Origin: a virus
Virus record (IMG/VR): IMGVR_UViG_3300032322_001453
Coordinates: 1-26,969 of that record
Length of the DNA: 26,969 bases
Direction: 5' to 3' (one strand)
The position numbers and the translations under genes were made by a program. The notes beneath the pieces are model-generated. The model saw only the letters and a list, made by a program, of their open reading frames with translations, made no database searches and had not been told where the DNA came from. Every line of letters starts with the position of its first letter. Positions within the stretch are counted from its first letter, which is position 1. Below are positions 6,471 through 14,752 of the stretch, one piece after another.

Positions 6471-8192
6471 GTGGCAAAGATTCATCTCGGCATCATAGTG
6501 GGCAACGAGGAGGCGCTTATCGGGCGCTTCTTGGACTCGTTCCAGCCTCACGTTGATTCTGTTTCGGTTGTCCGCGCCATCGGAAACCAATCGCCAGACC
6601 GAACGCTCGACATCGCCAAGGAGCGCGGCTGCATCACCGCCGAGTATTGGAACGCGCCCGATAGGCAATGGGAGCACGTCGATAACTTCGCCGCCGCCCG
6701 CAACCAGACCTTTGCCCTGGCCCCCGAAGGCACGGACTTCCTCATGTGGGCCGATTGCGATGATTTGCTAGGTGACAGTGGCGCGGCGGTGCTCCGACTC
6801 CTTAGAGACGGCAAAGATCCGCAGGCAGACGTGCTTTACGCGCCGTATGTGACCAATGCCAGCGGCAGCTACGCGCGCCGCGTTCGACTTCTCAAGGCAT
6901 CGGCCTTCGACAAGTGGATCAACGCTGTCCACGAAGACATCGAGCACAAGCCTGGCAGCAAGCTGACGTGGGCGCACGAGCTTCAAGTCATTCACCTTCC
7001 AGCCAACAACAAGCGCAACAGCGTGGTCCGCAACCGCCGCATCCTTGAAGCCATCCCCGAAACCGAGCGCACAGGCCGCGAGTGGTGGTTTCTTTTCCGC
7101 GAATGCGAGACGCAAGAAGACATACCAAAAGCCATGCAAGCCGCTGTCATCGCCACAGGCTGCGACGATTTGGGCGACGAAGAAAAGTTTGTCGCCTATC
7201 AAACCATAGGGCGATGGCTCAAAGATGTGGACGAAGCCGAGCGTCCGCTACTAGAGGCCGTCCGACTCATGCCGCACCGCCGCGAGGGCTACGCCGAGCT
7301 TGCCAAGGTTCACCTGGCGCGCGGCAGCGCGAGCAAAGCCTTGGCCTATGTAAACGCAATGGAGGCCCAGCCGCAGCCCGAGGAGGCAAGCTGGACGCAC
7401 GACGCCTCGCTCTACGGCTGGCGAGCGCACGACTTGAAATGCTTGGCCTTGGCAAAAGCAGGGCAGACCAAAGAATCTGAGCGCCTCCGCAAAGATTGGC
7501 TCAAACGCTACAAGCCGCGCATTGCCGTGGGCCACCCGGCGGGCCGAGGGGCCAAAGACATTGAGGTCCGCAAGATGTGGCTTGAACGCGCCGCGCAGCC
7601 CGAGCGCGTAGCCTATTATTTTGGCATCTGCGAGTCGGACAAAGAGATCGTTGAGGAATTGCAGCACTACCCGCACGGCATGGCGCAAGCGGTGCCAGAG
7701 GGCTACAGCAGCGCCGTGGCAAATTACAACGCCGCCGCCCGCGCGGCTACAGCATCGGGCGCTCGAATCTTCATCATGGCGCAAAGTGACGTGTATCCGC
7801 CGCACGGTTGGGACGAACAAATTGTGCAGGCCATGAAGCCGCACATGGACAAGCCGACAGTGCTGCACGTTTCGGACGGCTTCGACAAACCTGACCAAAA
7901 GCTCATGACCATAATGACCTTCAACTGGCGGTGGTGGCTTGGCCGCGATTGGTTGCTCTGTCCCGAATACGACGGCTACTGGAGCGACACCGAGTTCAGC
8001 TTCCGCGCCTACCGTGACGGCGTAGTAGAGGACGCGCGGCACATTCAGTTCTACCACGACCATCCTCTCTTTACCAAAGCCGCCACGGACGAGTGCTACC
8101 GCCGGCAACAGAATCCCGAGGCTAACGAGCGCGGCAAGGCCGTCTTCAAGCGCCGCAACCCTGACGCCGTGGCCGAGGGCTGGGTGCCATGA
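6471..8192 (+). CDS. Large glycosyltransferase: GT2-like, TPR-like, second GT-like domain
   Basis: A 573-aa sugar transferase candidate. The N-terminal domain (about 1-190) is GT-A/GT2-like: HLGIIVGNEEALIGRFLDS start, then FLMWADCDD with a DxD-type metal site (D95, D97), and a VHEDIEH segment. A middle helical region (about 200-345) has TPR-like pairs (AEELAKVHLARGSASKALAYV type). The C-terminal part (about 375-573) looks like a second GT-A fold, with IFIMAQSDVYPPHGWDEQI (S439-D440) and YWSDTEFSFRAYRDG (503-517). The start is GTG 6471, just after the terminator; no Shine-Dalgarno site is seen. It ends in an ATGA overlap with the next gene. Enzymes like this within virion genes may decorate capsid or tail proteins, or modify host surface glycans; the substrate is not deducible. 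Confidence 0.8.
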   Translation: MAKIHLGIIVGNEEALIGRFLDSFQPHVDSVSVVRAIGNQSPDRTLDIAKERGCITAEYWNAPDRQWEHVDNFAAARNQTFALAPEGTDFLMWADCDDLLGDSGAAVLRLLRDGKDPQADVLYAPYVTNASGSYARRVRLLKASAFDKWINAVHEDIEHKPGSKLTWAHELQVIHLPANNKRNSVVRNRRILEAIPETERTGREWWFLFRECETQEDIPKAMQAAVIATGCDDLGDEEKFVAYQTIGRWLKDVDEAERPLLEAVRLMPHRREGYAELAKVHLARGSASKALAYVNAMEAQPQPEEASWTHDASLYGWRAHDLKCLALAKAGQTKESERLRKDWLKRYKPRIAVGHPAGRGAKDIEVRKMWLERAAQPERVAYYFGICESDKEIVEELQHYPHGMAQAVPEGYSSAVANYNAAARAATASGARIFIMAQSDVYPPHGWDEQIVQAMKPHMDKPTVLHVSDGFDKPDQKLMTIMTFNWRWWLGRDWLLCPEYDGYWSDTEFSFRAYRDGVVEDARHIQFYHDHPLFTKAATDECYRRQQNPEANERGKAVFKRRNPDAVAEGWVP

Positions 8193-8803
8193 AAAAGCCC
8201 GCCGCGCTAAAGAAGATGCCGCGCACGCGGCAGGCAAAGCTCTTTGAGGTGCTGATCCCCACCATGCCAGGGCGCGAGTTTATGCTCTCGCAACTGATGG
8301 CCGCGCTTGAGCCGCAGTTTGCCAAATGGCCCCGGGCCACATTTACAGCCGATTGGGGTGAGGGAAGCATTGGGGCCAAACGCCAGCGCATGATTGAAAC
8401 CAGCAAGGCCGAGTATGTCGCGTTTGTGGATGATGACGATATGGTTTCGCCCGACTACCTCGACCGCATCATGCCGTGCCTTGAGTCGCGGCCCGATTGC
8501 GTTGGCATCACGATGCACGTCAAGATGGACGGCAAGGATTGGCACCCGTCGCCCATTTTCCGCCACAGCCTGCGCTTCCGCGAAAACACGGCGTGGTCAC
8601 ACAATGACCGCACCCCGCACCACCTTTGCCCGCTGAATCGAGAGATTGCCGTCCGCTCGCGGTTTCCCGATCTGATGTGGGGCGAGGATTACAACTTTGC
8701 CCTTGGTATCCTGCCGCACCTTAAAACCGAGGAATGGAGCGGCGGCGACCCGATTTACTTCTACCACTACCGCAGCCGCAAAGAGTTTGACTTGGGGGGC
8801 TAG
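8189..8803 (+). CDS. GT2-family glycosyltransferase
   Basis: A compact 204-aa GT-A glycosyltransferase. It shows the nucleotide-sugar half with VLIPTMPGREFMLSQL (21-36), the GAKRQRMIETSKAEYVAFVDDDD signature with its DDDD metal-binding run (81-84), and a GEDYNFALGI acidic acceptor-side motif (165-174) ending in FYHYRSRKEF. It is translationally coupled to the preceding glycosyltransferase (ATGA, 8189-8192). Its stop is three bases from the head-tail joining gene, so it is an integral part of the structural operon rather than a flanking cargo gene with its own signals. Acceptor unknown. Confidence 0.85.
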   Translation: MKKPAALKKMPRTRQAKLFEVLIPTMPGREFMLSQLMAALEPQFAKWPRATFTADWGEGSIGAKRQRMIETSKAEYVAFVDDDDMVSPDYLDRIMPCLESRPDCVGITMHVKMDGKDWHPSPIFRHSLRFRENTAWSHNDRTPHHLCPLNREIAVRSRFPDLMWGEDYNFALGILPHLKTEEWSGGDPIYFYHYRSRKEFDLGG

Positions 8804-8806
8804 AGC

Positions 8807-9115
8807 ATGGCGACTCAGCTAGACAACGCGCACATACTTGGCATAGGCGCGCTTTTGGACGTGGGCGGCGAGACAATCACCATCGCCAGCACAAACTACA
8901 CCGCCGTTGTCGGGGAGATCGAGGAGCGCGACGAACTGGCCGAGGGTGGTGTGCGCCAGATTCGCTCGGTGCGCTTTGCCATCAAGCGAAGCTCCATCAC
9001 GACCGTCCCCGCTATGTGGTCCCGCGTCACGGTCCGTGGGCAAGAACTTCAAGTGCTTAACGTGTCGCAGGATGCGGCAGTTCTCGAAATCACCGCCGGC
9101 GGATTGGCGGAGTAG
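8807..9115 (+). CDS. Head-tail joining protein (gpFII-like)
   Basis: A small beta-rich protein of 102 aa. Strands such as GALLDVGGETITIA, YTAVVGEIEER, VRFAIKRSSIT and SRVTVRGQELQVLNVSQD fit the head-tail joining family related to lambda FII (117 aa), which forms the ring joining filled head to tail. It is the first gene after the inserted glycosyltransferases and is followed after two bases by the neck/tail-completion candidate, matching the lambda FII-Z order. Confidence 0.7.
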   Translation: MATQLDNAHILGIGALLDVGGETITIASTNYTAVVGEIEERDELAEGGVRQIRSVRFAIKRSSITTVPAMWSRVTVRGQELQVLNVSQDAAVLEITAGGLAE

Positions 9116-9117
9116 GT

Positions 9118-9999
9118 ATGGCTGCCGTATCGGCCACGGTAGATTTTAAGGAGCTTGGCGATCTTCTGCCAAGGCTGCAAAAGGCTTTCAACGCCGGTAT
9201 CATCAAAACTGTTGATCGGGAAGCTCGGCTCATGCTTCGCAACGAAAACCAAGCAAGCTTGGTCAAATTCACACCGCCGCGCGGAATAAACGAAGGCAAG
9301 GACATTGGCGATTGGGCGGTTAATAGAGACGTGAATCGTGTTTTTGTTCAACGTGGAACAATTGCCGCTATTTTGCGCCGAACGCGCGGAGCGTCTTCAG
9401 CCTTCAATCGCTACATCCGCCAAGGGCAATACGAGGAGGCCAAAGACTTTTTGAACGGTCAAAAACAAGGCTCGGTGCAAGTTGCTGGTTACACGCGCAA
9501 CGGCAAACAAGTTAAGGGCTACACACAGAAACGCAGCGTCAGCAATCTGGGTGACAACCGCCTTGGCTACATTTCCCACATTGCCAACGAACCAAGCAAA
9601 ATGTTGCACAAGTCTAGGCGCGGATCGGCTGGTCGCGTTCGCCGCGAACAATGGTCGCAAGTTGTTTTAAGAAAACCGCCGCTCAAACAATATATTGAGC
9701 AGCTTCAAAAGCGCGTTGGCACAATGAAGGCTGGCTGGCGTTTTGCCGCGCAGGCTTTGGGCGTTTCTTTGCCTCCGTATGTGAACAGCGCCACAAACAA
9801 GGTCAACGGCTCCTTCGCAACATCGTCGGCAAGCAGTGGGCCGTGGGCGGCTTATTGGGTTGAAATGATAAACACGACCCCGCGCATAGACAGAATGCTC
9901 ACTCAAGCGGCTGTGAATTGGCTTGTCGGGCACAGGCAAAGAAACATGGAACAAGCCATAAAACACCGACTTGGCGAAGCCGTTGCCTCAAACAAATGA
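9118..9999 (+). CDS. Neck / tail completion protein (gpZ-position)
   Basis: A 293-aa basic protein. It starts MAAVSATVDFKELGDLLPRL and is rich in Arg, Lys, Gln and Asn, with a helical amphipathic end (AAVNWLVGHRQRNMEQAIKHRLGEAV). The N-terminal FKELGDLLPRLQKAF...VDREARLML pattern resembles HK97 gp10/lambda Z-type neck proteins. Its place between the FII-like protein and the tail terminator is that of lambda Z (192 aa); the extra length lies in the middle (about 80-200), which I do not recognise. It is more AT-rich than its neighbours. ATGA overlap with the next gene. Confidence 0.55.
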   Translation: MAAVSATVDFKELGDLLPRLQKAFNAGIIKTVDREARLMLRNENQASLVKFTPPRGINEGKDIGDWAVNRDVNRVFVQRGTIAAILRRTRGASSAFNRYIRQGQYEEAKDFLNGQKQGSVQVAGYTRNGKQVKGYTQKRSVSNLGDNRLGYISHIANEPSKMLHKSRRGSAGRVRREQWSQVVLRKPPLKQYIEQLQKRVGTMKAGWRFAAQALGVSLPPYVNSATNKVNGSFATSSASSGPWAAYWVEMINTTPRIDRMLTQAAVNWLVGHRQRNMEQAIKHRLGEAVASNK

Positions 10000-10877
10000 T
10001 CCACCGCGAACTAGAACAACGCTTTGCCGCGCGAATAGCCGCCCTCACAGCCAACACGGCGCTTGTCGGCACGACCATCCGCCACGGCGTCCCCGAGTCG
10101 GATCTAGGCTTTCCCTGTCTTATCATCGCCGCCACCGGCAGCGAGCTCATCGAGGGCGGGGTCCGCAACTGCTCGCGGGTCAATATGGACTTCACGGCGA
10201 TTTCCGCAGCCAGTGCCACAGCGGGCTGGCAAACCACGCATAAGAACCGGGTGGCCGCGCTGACCAAGATTCTGGACGATACCAACACCAACGCCTCTAT
10301 CTCGGCCATTAACTCGGCGCAAACCGACTTCACGCTATACGGATGGGCCATCACCGACATTGCCAGCGAAACCTCTGCCAACCACCAGAGCGACCTCATC
10401 CGCATTAGCGTGGTGGCCGGCGACCGCGTTGCCACGGCCCAGACAGGCCCGACCAGCGCCACACCGCAGGACTTCAGCCTACGTCACGAGCTTGAGGAAA
10501 TTCTTTCCTCGCACCTTGCCGCCGAACTCCCCGAGCTTGTGACGGATGATTACGCCGTGGTGCCGTATTACAACGAAAGCGCAGCCGACGCTTCGCGGAT
10601 CGTTTCGGCCTGCCTGTCGGCCACCAAGCCCTTTCCGCAGCTAGACCGCTACCAAGTCGAGGCAACAGTTCACGTCATTACTAGCGGGATCGACAGCACC
10701 GGGCACGTTGCCGCGACCAAATCGGTCCAGGCCGCGCTGCGTTCCTTGACCACCCAAGACTTCACGAGCGCCGACCTGACTGTAGCCGGCGTCCTCGAGG
10801 CCAGCCACAGCCAGCAAAAAGACTCCAACAAAATCACCGACGTTTTGGGTTTAAGCATCTGGTGCCAGGTGAACTGA
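9996..10877 (+). CDS. Tandem-duplicated tail terminator-like protein
   Basis: A 293-aa protein built of two related halves in the gpU (tail terminator) position. Half 1 (about 1-148) starts IHRELEQRFAARIAAL and ends with ASISAINSAQTDFTLYGW then DLIRISVV. Half 2 (about 158-293) starts LRHELEEILSSHLAAEL and ends with FTSADLTVAGVLEASHSQ then TDVLGLSIW. Tail terminators (lambda U, 131 aa) form a hexamer that stops tube growth; each half here is about that size, so a fused protein could give a pseudo-hexameric ring from three chains. ATG 9996 overlaps the previous stop (ATGA) and is preferred over an in-frame ATG at 9918. Confidence 0.6.
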   Translation: MIHRELEQRFAARIAALTANTALVGTTIRHGVPESDLGFPCLIIAATGSELIEGGVRNCSRVNMDFTAISAASATAGWQTTHKNRVAALTKILDDTNTNASISAINSAQTDFTLYGWAITDIASETSANHQSDLIRISVVAGDRVATAQTGPTSATPQDFSLRHELEEILSSHLAAELPELVTDDYAVVPYYNESAADASRIVSACLSATKPFPQLDRYQVEATVHVITSGIDSTGHVAATKSVQAALRSLTTQDFTSADLTVAGVLEASHSQQKDSNKITDVLGLSIWCQVN

Positions 10878-10882
10878 CCAAG

Positions 10883-10905
10883 TTGACATCGCCCAAAGGG
10901 GCATG
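10883..10905 (+). promoter_or_regulatory. TTGACA-hairpin-start element 3
   Basis: TTGACA (10883-10888), hairpin GCCC-AAAG-GGGC (10891-10902), then ATG 10903 directly. The hexamer-to-start distance is 14 bases, as in elements 1 and 2. It precedes the presumed tail tube gene, one of the most abundant virion proteins. Unlike element 1, the upstream stop (10875-10877) lies outside the hexamer, so the hexamer is not conserved merely because it encodes a stop. Confidence 0.6.
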
Positions 10906-11448
10906 GCTATCAGCTACGGTTCCAGCGCAGACGGCAAACAAATCGCCAAGTCCTATGAGTGGCTGGCCGTGCAAGACAACCAGGGCGCTGTTGCCGACAA
11001 CATCCTCAAGCACACCCGCACCGAAACCACGACTGAAACCGTGGAATCAACTTGGGGTTGCCCGACTTTGGATGGCGACGAAGTTCTTAACGCCACTGTC
11101 ACTTGGACCGTGGACGAGGCGCTTGTTGAGGCTTCTGCCAGCGGAACGGCTCCGCAGGCTATCCGGTATTACAATCCAAAGGCCGAGTGCTCAGTCACTT
11201 ACTTAGGCAGCAGCAACCAAGACAGCACTTTTACTTTCGACAGCGTCGAGTTTGAAACCGTCTCAAGCGAAGTCGCAGAAACTTTGGGCGATGTGCAAAA
11301 GGTGACCGTGCGCGGCGTTGCTTACGGCGCGACCAACGGCCTTACCACTGGCACAGCCTCCAGCGGCACGATCCGCAAAGAGAAGCGTTTTTCCAACACC
11401 GACTTCGTCCGCACCTCGACAACCACTGTCGCCTTTAGCGGTTCGTAA
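10903..11448 (+). CDS. Probable major tail (tube) protein
   Basis: A beta-rich 181-aa protein with many Thr, Ser and Val, no predicted membrane segment, and a flexible Gly/Ser/Thr C-terminus (TNGLTTGTASSGTI). Segments such as TVTWTVDEALVEAS and CSVTYLGSSNQDSTFTFDSVEFETVSS resemble the tube-forming beta sandwich of siphoviral major tail proteins. The slot between the tail terminator and the assembly chaperone/tape measure is where lambda V lies (V is 246 aa). It has its own TTGACA-hairpin element. Confidence 0.65.
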   Translation: MAISYGSSADGKQIAKSYEWLAVQDNQGAVADNILKHTRTETTTETVESTWGCPTLDGDEVLNATVTWTVDEALVEASASGTAPQAIRYYNPKAECSVTYLGSSNQDSTFTFDSVEFETVSSEVAETLGDVQKVTVRGVAYGATNGLTTGTASSGTIRKEKRFSNTDFVRTSTTTVAFSGS

Positions 11449-11460
11449 GGAGCAGCGCCA

Positions 11461-12036
11461 ATGGATGCGCTGGCCGCTGAAGCGTTCCTAAACGCCGAGC
11501 ATTCTGTTTACGGGCTGCGGATGCGCCCGCTGTCGCTCGGCCATGCCTTTGCTTTAGAGGCTATCGGTTCGCCACTCTACGAGGGCAAGGAGGGCGTTGA
11601 GTCTGATTTGTTTTTGGCCGCTTGGATGTGCAGCCGCCCGCCTCTGGCGCAGCTTAATTGCTCTGGCCCGCGATATAATGTGTGGCGCTGGCTGGCCGCC
11701 AAAATGGATTTCATTGAGCAGCGCCGCCGCTGGGAAACCTACGTTGGCGACTACTCGGCAGCGCCGCAGTTTTGGAAGAAGCAGACCTCTAACAAATACG
11801 AGCCATCCAAAATCCCCAACGGCATTTCAACCGTGGTCGGGCTAATGAAGCTCGGTATGACCGAGGCGCAAGCCTGGGCCACCCCGGTCGGCGCGGCATC
11901 CTGGTATCAAGCCGCCTCCTACGAAGCAGAAAGCGGCAACAAGGTCGACATCGTGACCGATAGCGAGCGCATTGCCATCCTTCGCCAGAAGACGCGGCGG
12001 GCGGCAAAAGCAAAGGAGGCGAAAGACAATGGCTGA
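11461..12036 (+). CDS. Probable tail assembly chaperone
   Basis: A 191-aa, mainly helical protein between tail tube and tape measure, the place of lambda G/GT. It begins MDALAAEAFLNAEHSVYGLRMRPLSLGHAFALEAI, which resembles the RPLTLGHWLLL pattern seen in phage tail chaperones, and ends in a basic Lys/Ala/Arg tail. A Shine-Dalgarno site AAGGAG (11447-11452) lies 8 bases before ATG 11461. I found no canonical XXXYYYZ slippery site near the 3' end and no second chaperone frame, so lambda-style -1 frameshifting is not supported. Its last eight bases overlap the tape measure start. Confidence 0.6.
   Translation: MDALAAEAFLNAEHSVYGLRMRPLSLGHAFALEAIGSPLYEGKEGVESDLFLAAWMCSRPPLAQLNCSGPRYNVWRWLAAKMDFIEQRRRWETYVGDYSAAPQFWKKQTSNKYEPSKIPNGISTVVGLMKLGMTEAQAWATPVGAASWYQAASYEAESGNKVDIVTDSERIAILRQKTRRAAKAKEAKDNG
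12012..12031 (+). promoter_or_regulatory. Strong Shine-Dalgarno of tape measure gene
   Basis: AAAGGAGG (12012-12019) lies nine bases before ATG 12029, inside the chaperone coding sequence. It fixes the tape measure start, since the frame is open further upstream (ATG 11972). It also shows that canonical ribosome binding sites are used in this genome, which makes the TTGACA-hairpin junctions more striking. Confidence 0.75.
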
Positions 12037-13495
12037 AGTAAAGGTAAGGATAACAGCGCAGAATGAGACGCAGACAGGGTTCCAAGCGGTCCTTAATGAC
12101 GCCAAGAAAACGGCGGCACAAGTGCAGCAAACCATGTCTAATGGCACGGCAACGACACCGCGCCAACGCGAAGCCCAACCCTTTCAAATTGGCGATGTAT
12201 TAGCCGAAAACGCAAAAAAAAGTTACGACGCACAACGCGGAGCCCTGCAAGAAATGCTGGGCGAGCTTAGATCCGCGCGACAATTGGCGACACAGCCAGT
12301 TGATATGTCTGTTGCATCGGAAAGAACTATTGCAACATCGTCAAAGGCCTCGCAATCCATTCGTGCGCTTGCGTCTGATTTGCTCAATGCCAACAGCGCG
12401 GGAGATGTTTTCAGCGCAATCATCAACCGTCTGACAACTGCGCTCGGCGGACTTATTGCCGGGGCTGCTGGTTTTGCCTTGGGGCGAATTATTGCGGGCC
12501 AGATAGACCAAGCGACCGCCAGCATGGAAAATCTCAATTCCGCGTCGGCGTCACTGAACGAATCCCTAAACAGTCTTAACGCTCCAAGTCTTACCTTTGA
12601 ACAACTTGGCTCGGCTGTTTCCTCAGTTACGACCAAAATCAATGCCTTAAAGACCGCCAACGAGGAAATGCAGGGGTCGTTTAGAAATAAAGTGTTAGAC
12701 ACTGCATTTAAGGCGCTCGGAACTATAGGGCAATTGCCATTTGCTTCTGCCGGCGGACCGCTCGGATCTGCCGCAGGGATAGCTGGCGCGGGGATAAGCG
12801 CCCTGGGCCTAGACGGAGGATTCCTTGATGCAGCCAACCAAGAAGAGGAAGCAGGAGTTGCCGCAGCAAGAGCAAGCATTGCCGTTCGCCTTAAACAACT
12901 TACGGCTGACGAGATTGCGCTCTCCAAAACCCGCACAGAAGAAGAACGCAAACTGCTCCAGCTACAACAAGAGCGCGCACAGCTTCGCCAAGTTGTAGGC
13001 GAGGCTGGAGGAAAAAAAGCGGTAGATGAGCTAAACAAACTTTTTGCAGCACAAGATGCCGCGCAAAAACAGGCCGAGAAGACGGGCACACGCTTTGGAA
13101 ACGTGACAGGCAAACAGCTTGGTCCAGGCGATACGCAGGGCATCGAACAATTCCGCCGCGAACAAGAAGCCGCCCGCCGCGCACTCGGCCCCGAGTTTGG
13201 CCCCGGCACCGCCGAAGCGGCCACTGGCGGTTTCCGCGTGGATGCGGCCATGTTCCAGCAGCAGCAGGCCGAAGAAGCCGCGCGCCTTTTAATGCAGCAA
13301 CAACAGCAAGCCTTCCAAGGCTCCTCCGGCGCATCCGCCTTCCAGCGCGTCGGCCTCGCCACCAACGAGTTCTTCGATACAAGCAAGCCCAAAGACCCAG
13401 CCGCCGACACCAAACGGGCGGCAGACTTTGCCAAGCAAATCTTAGAGGTTCTTAAAAAAGGCGAACCCCTAGTTCTCAACCCGACAAGCAGCTAA
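12029..13495 (+). CDS. Tape measure protein
   Basis: A 488-aa tail length-determining protein. Helical throughout, starting MAEVKVRITAQNETQTGFQAVLNDAKKTA (the usual tape measure opening), with a hydrophobic membrane-active segment (LGGLIAGAAGFALGRIIAG, about 145-165), a second Gly/Ala-rich hydrophobic part (about 230-270), a charged coiled coil (about 290-345, RTEEERKLLQLQQERAQLRQ) and Gln-rich stretches near 410-440. At roughly 1.5 angstrom per residue it predicts a tail of about 70 nm, far shorter than lambda H (853 aa). AT-richer codons in the first two thirds than the last suggest mosaic origin. Confidence 0.8.
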   Translation: MAEVKVRITAQNETQTGFQAVLNDAKKTAAQVQQTMSNGTATTPRQREAQPFQIGDVLAENAKKSYDAQRGALQEMLGELRSARQLATQPVDMSVASERTIATSSKASQSIRALASDLLNANSAGDVFSAIINRLTTALGGLIAGAAGFALGRIIAGQIDQATASMENLNSASASLNESLNSLNAPSLTFEQLGSAVSSVTTKINALKTANEEMQGSFRNKVLDTAFKALGTIGQLPFASAGGPLGSAAGIAGAGISALGLDGGFLDAANQEEEAGVAAARASIAVRLKQLTADEIALSKTRTEEERKLLQLQQERAQLRQVVGEAGGKKAVDELNKLFAAQDAAQKQAEKTGTRFGNVTGKQLGPGDTQGIEQFRREQEAARRALGPEFGPGTAEAATGGFRVDAAMFQQQQAEEAARLLMQQQQQAFQGSSGASAFQRVGLATNEFFDTSKPKDPAADTKRAADFAKQILEVLKKGEPLVLNPTSS

Positions 13496-13507
13496 CCACT
13501 TAACACT

Positions 13508-14140
13508 ATGGCACAATACGAAGTTCCCGGCGGCGGCTTAGTAAACTCAGGCGACAAACTTATCACTCGCAAAGTGGTTGTCGCCACAGGCGGTTCAGAC
13601 CCATCGGCCCCAGGCGGGGCAGGACGCCTTACCAACGTGACTATCACCGCCGAGCCGGGCGGCATTAAGCGCGGCGTTTTTGAATACACGCAGGGCGGCG
13701 GGGGAGACGCCAACTACAACGCTTACGGCAAGAAGATCGAACTGCTCGGCGGTTCGCGGGAGGTGCCCATATACAAGCATCCAAACTTTGAAGATTTAAC
13801 AAATACGGAAATTGAGACCGTTCAAAAAGATGTTGAGAAAAAAGCCAAAGGAACTGGCTACACCACACCGCAGGACAATCTTTACCAATGCCTTATTCGG
13901 CAAATCGAATACTACTTGGCCCCCTCGCTGGTTGCCCGCATTTCGGAAATTGAAAGCAATCTGCCAAGCGTGGCGGGTCTTTGCAGGGTCGATTCGCCAA
14001 GCGGCGTTTCCAGCGCACCGAACGGATCAGTGTGGTTGCTGACGGGAATCTCGGCAACGCCAGTGGGCGACAAATACGAAGTGACCCGCGAATACACCAT
14101 GAGCGCGGAGCCGCAGGCAACTTTGTTTCTATACGACTAA
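13508..14140 (+). CDS. Unassigned tail protein, 210 aa
   Basis: I do not recognise this family. It starts MAQYEVPGGGLVNSGDKLITR, has a beta-rich N-terminal half, a short charged helix (NTEIETVQKDVEKKAKGTG, about 98-117) and a further beta segment ending ATLFLYD. Directly after the tape measure, this is where distal tail or tail-tip proteins (lambda M/L equivalents) are encoded, so a tail-tip role is likely by context only. It is followed after three bases by the next gene. Confidence 0.5.
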   Translation: MAQYEVPGGGLVNSGDKLITRKVVVATGGSDPSAPGGAGRLTNVTITAEPGGIKRGVFEYTQGGGGDANYNAYGKKIELLGGSREVPIYKHPNFEDLTNTEIETVQKDVEKKAKGTGYTTPQDNLYQCLIRQIEYYLAPSLVARISEIESNLPSVAGLCRVDSPSGVSSAPNGSVWLLTGISATPVGDKYEVTREYTMSAEPQATLFLYD

Positions 14141-14143
14141 ACA

Positions 14144-14752
14144 ATGTCTGCCTTTGATTCAGTCCGCTTTACTTCGGGGCGTCCGCTCCTTGGCGAAATC
14201 ACTAGCGACAAGCTCAACGCCATTTTGGCTGAAATCCGCAAGAACCGCCCTCGAGGCGAGCGTGGAATCACGGTGCGCGAGTCGGGCGATGCGACTTATA
14301 TCGGGCTGGCAACCGCAATCAAACAGGGTGGTGCGCCAGCGCAACGCAACCCTTGGGACATTTACGTTGAATCGTCCGAGGAGGACACTTACACGCTCAA
14401 GGTTCAGCCGGGCACGCTTGGAGGGGTTCTTGCCTCAAATTGGGAAGCCGAGTTCGAGGCAAGCGGAAATGGTTTATTTTACGGCATCGCCAAAGTGACT
14501 ACGGATGGCCGCTTTGTGACGGGCGTTACGCTTGAAATAGGAGAAGATCCTCCGACTCAACAATCTCCAACGGCGTGGGGGCTTGAAGAAGAAATAGATT
14601 TGCTTTTCGGCCTGTTCAAAGATGGCGCGAGCTACAATTTGGTTGGGGCTGGCAACCTCCCCGCTGAAGCAAGATTGGTCGCCACAGCGGAGAACGAGGC
14701 TCCTGTTGCAACCGGCTTCCCATTGTTTGATCTGTATTATGTGCTGCAATGA
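14144..14752 (+). CDS. Unassigned tail-tip protein, 202 aa
   Basis: Starts MSAFDSVRFTSGRPLLGEITSDKLNAILAEIRKNRP, a helical or linker N-terminus, followed by a beta-rich body (DTYTLKVQPGTLGG, FYGIAKVTTDGRFVTGVTLEIG) ending FDLYYVLQ. The opening SGRPLLGEITSDKLNAILAEI resembles attachment segments of small phage fibre or baseplate components. No catalytic motif is visible. It is coupled to the 608-aa protein by an ATGA overlap, so the two are likely co-produced and may interact. Confidence 0.5.
   Translation: MSAFDSVRFTSGRPLLGEITSDKLNAILAEIRKNRPRGERGITVRESGDATYIGLATAIKQGGAPAQRNPWDIYVESSEEDTYTLKVQPGTLGGVLASNWEAEFEASGNGLFYGIAKVTTDGRFVTGVTLEIGEDPPTQQSPTAWGLEEEIDLLFGLFKDGASYNLVGAGNLPAEARLVATAENEAPVATGFPLFDLYYVLQ

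Noticed and set aside
7251-8237. A 328-aa antisense frame across the glycosyltransferase
   Set aside because: The + strand frame has clear GT motifs; the antisense product has none and no start context.
11990-12036. Programmed frameshift joining tail chaperone to a second frame
   Set aside because: There is no canonical XXXYYYZ slippery site and no separate second chaperone frame; the overlap has a strong SD for the tape measure instead.
12223-13479. A 418-aa antisense frame across the tape measure gene
   Set aside because: Low-complexity Ser/Ala/Cys/Arg-rich composition typical of the reverse complement of a GC-rich gene; no motif.
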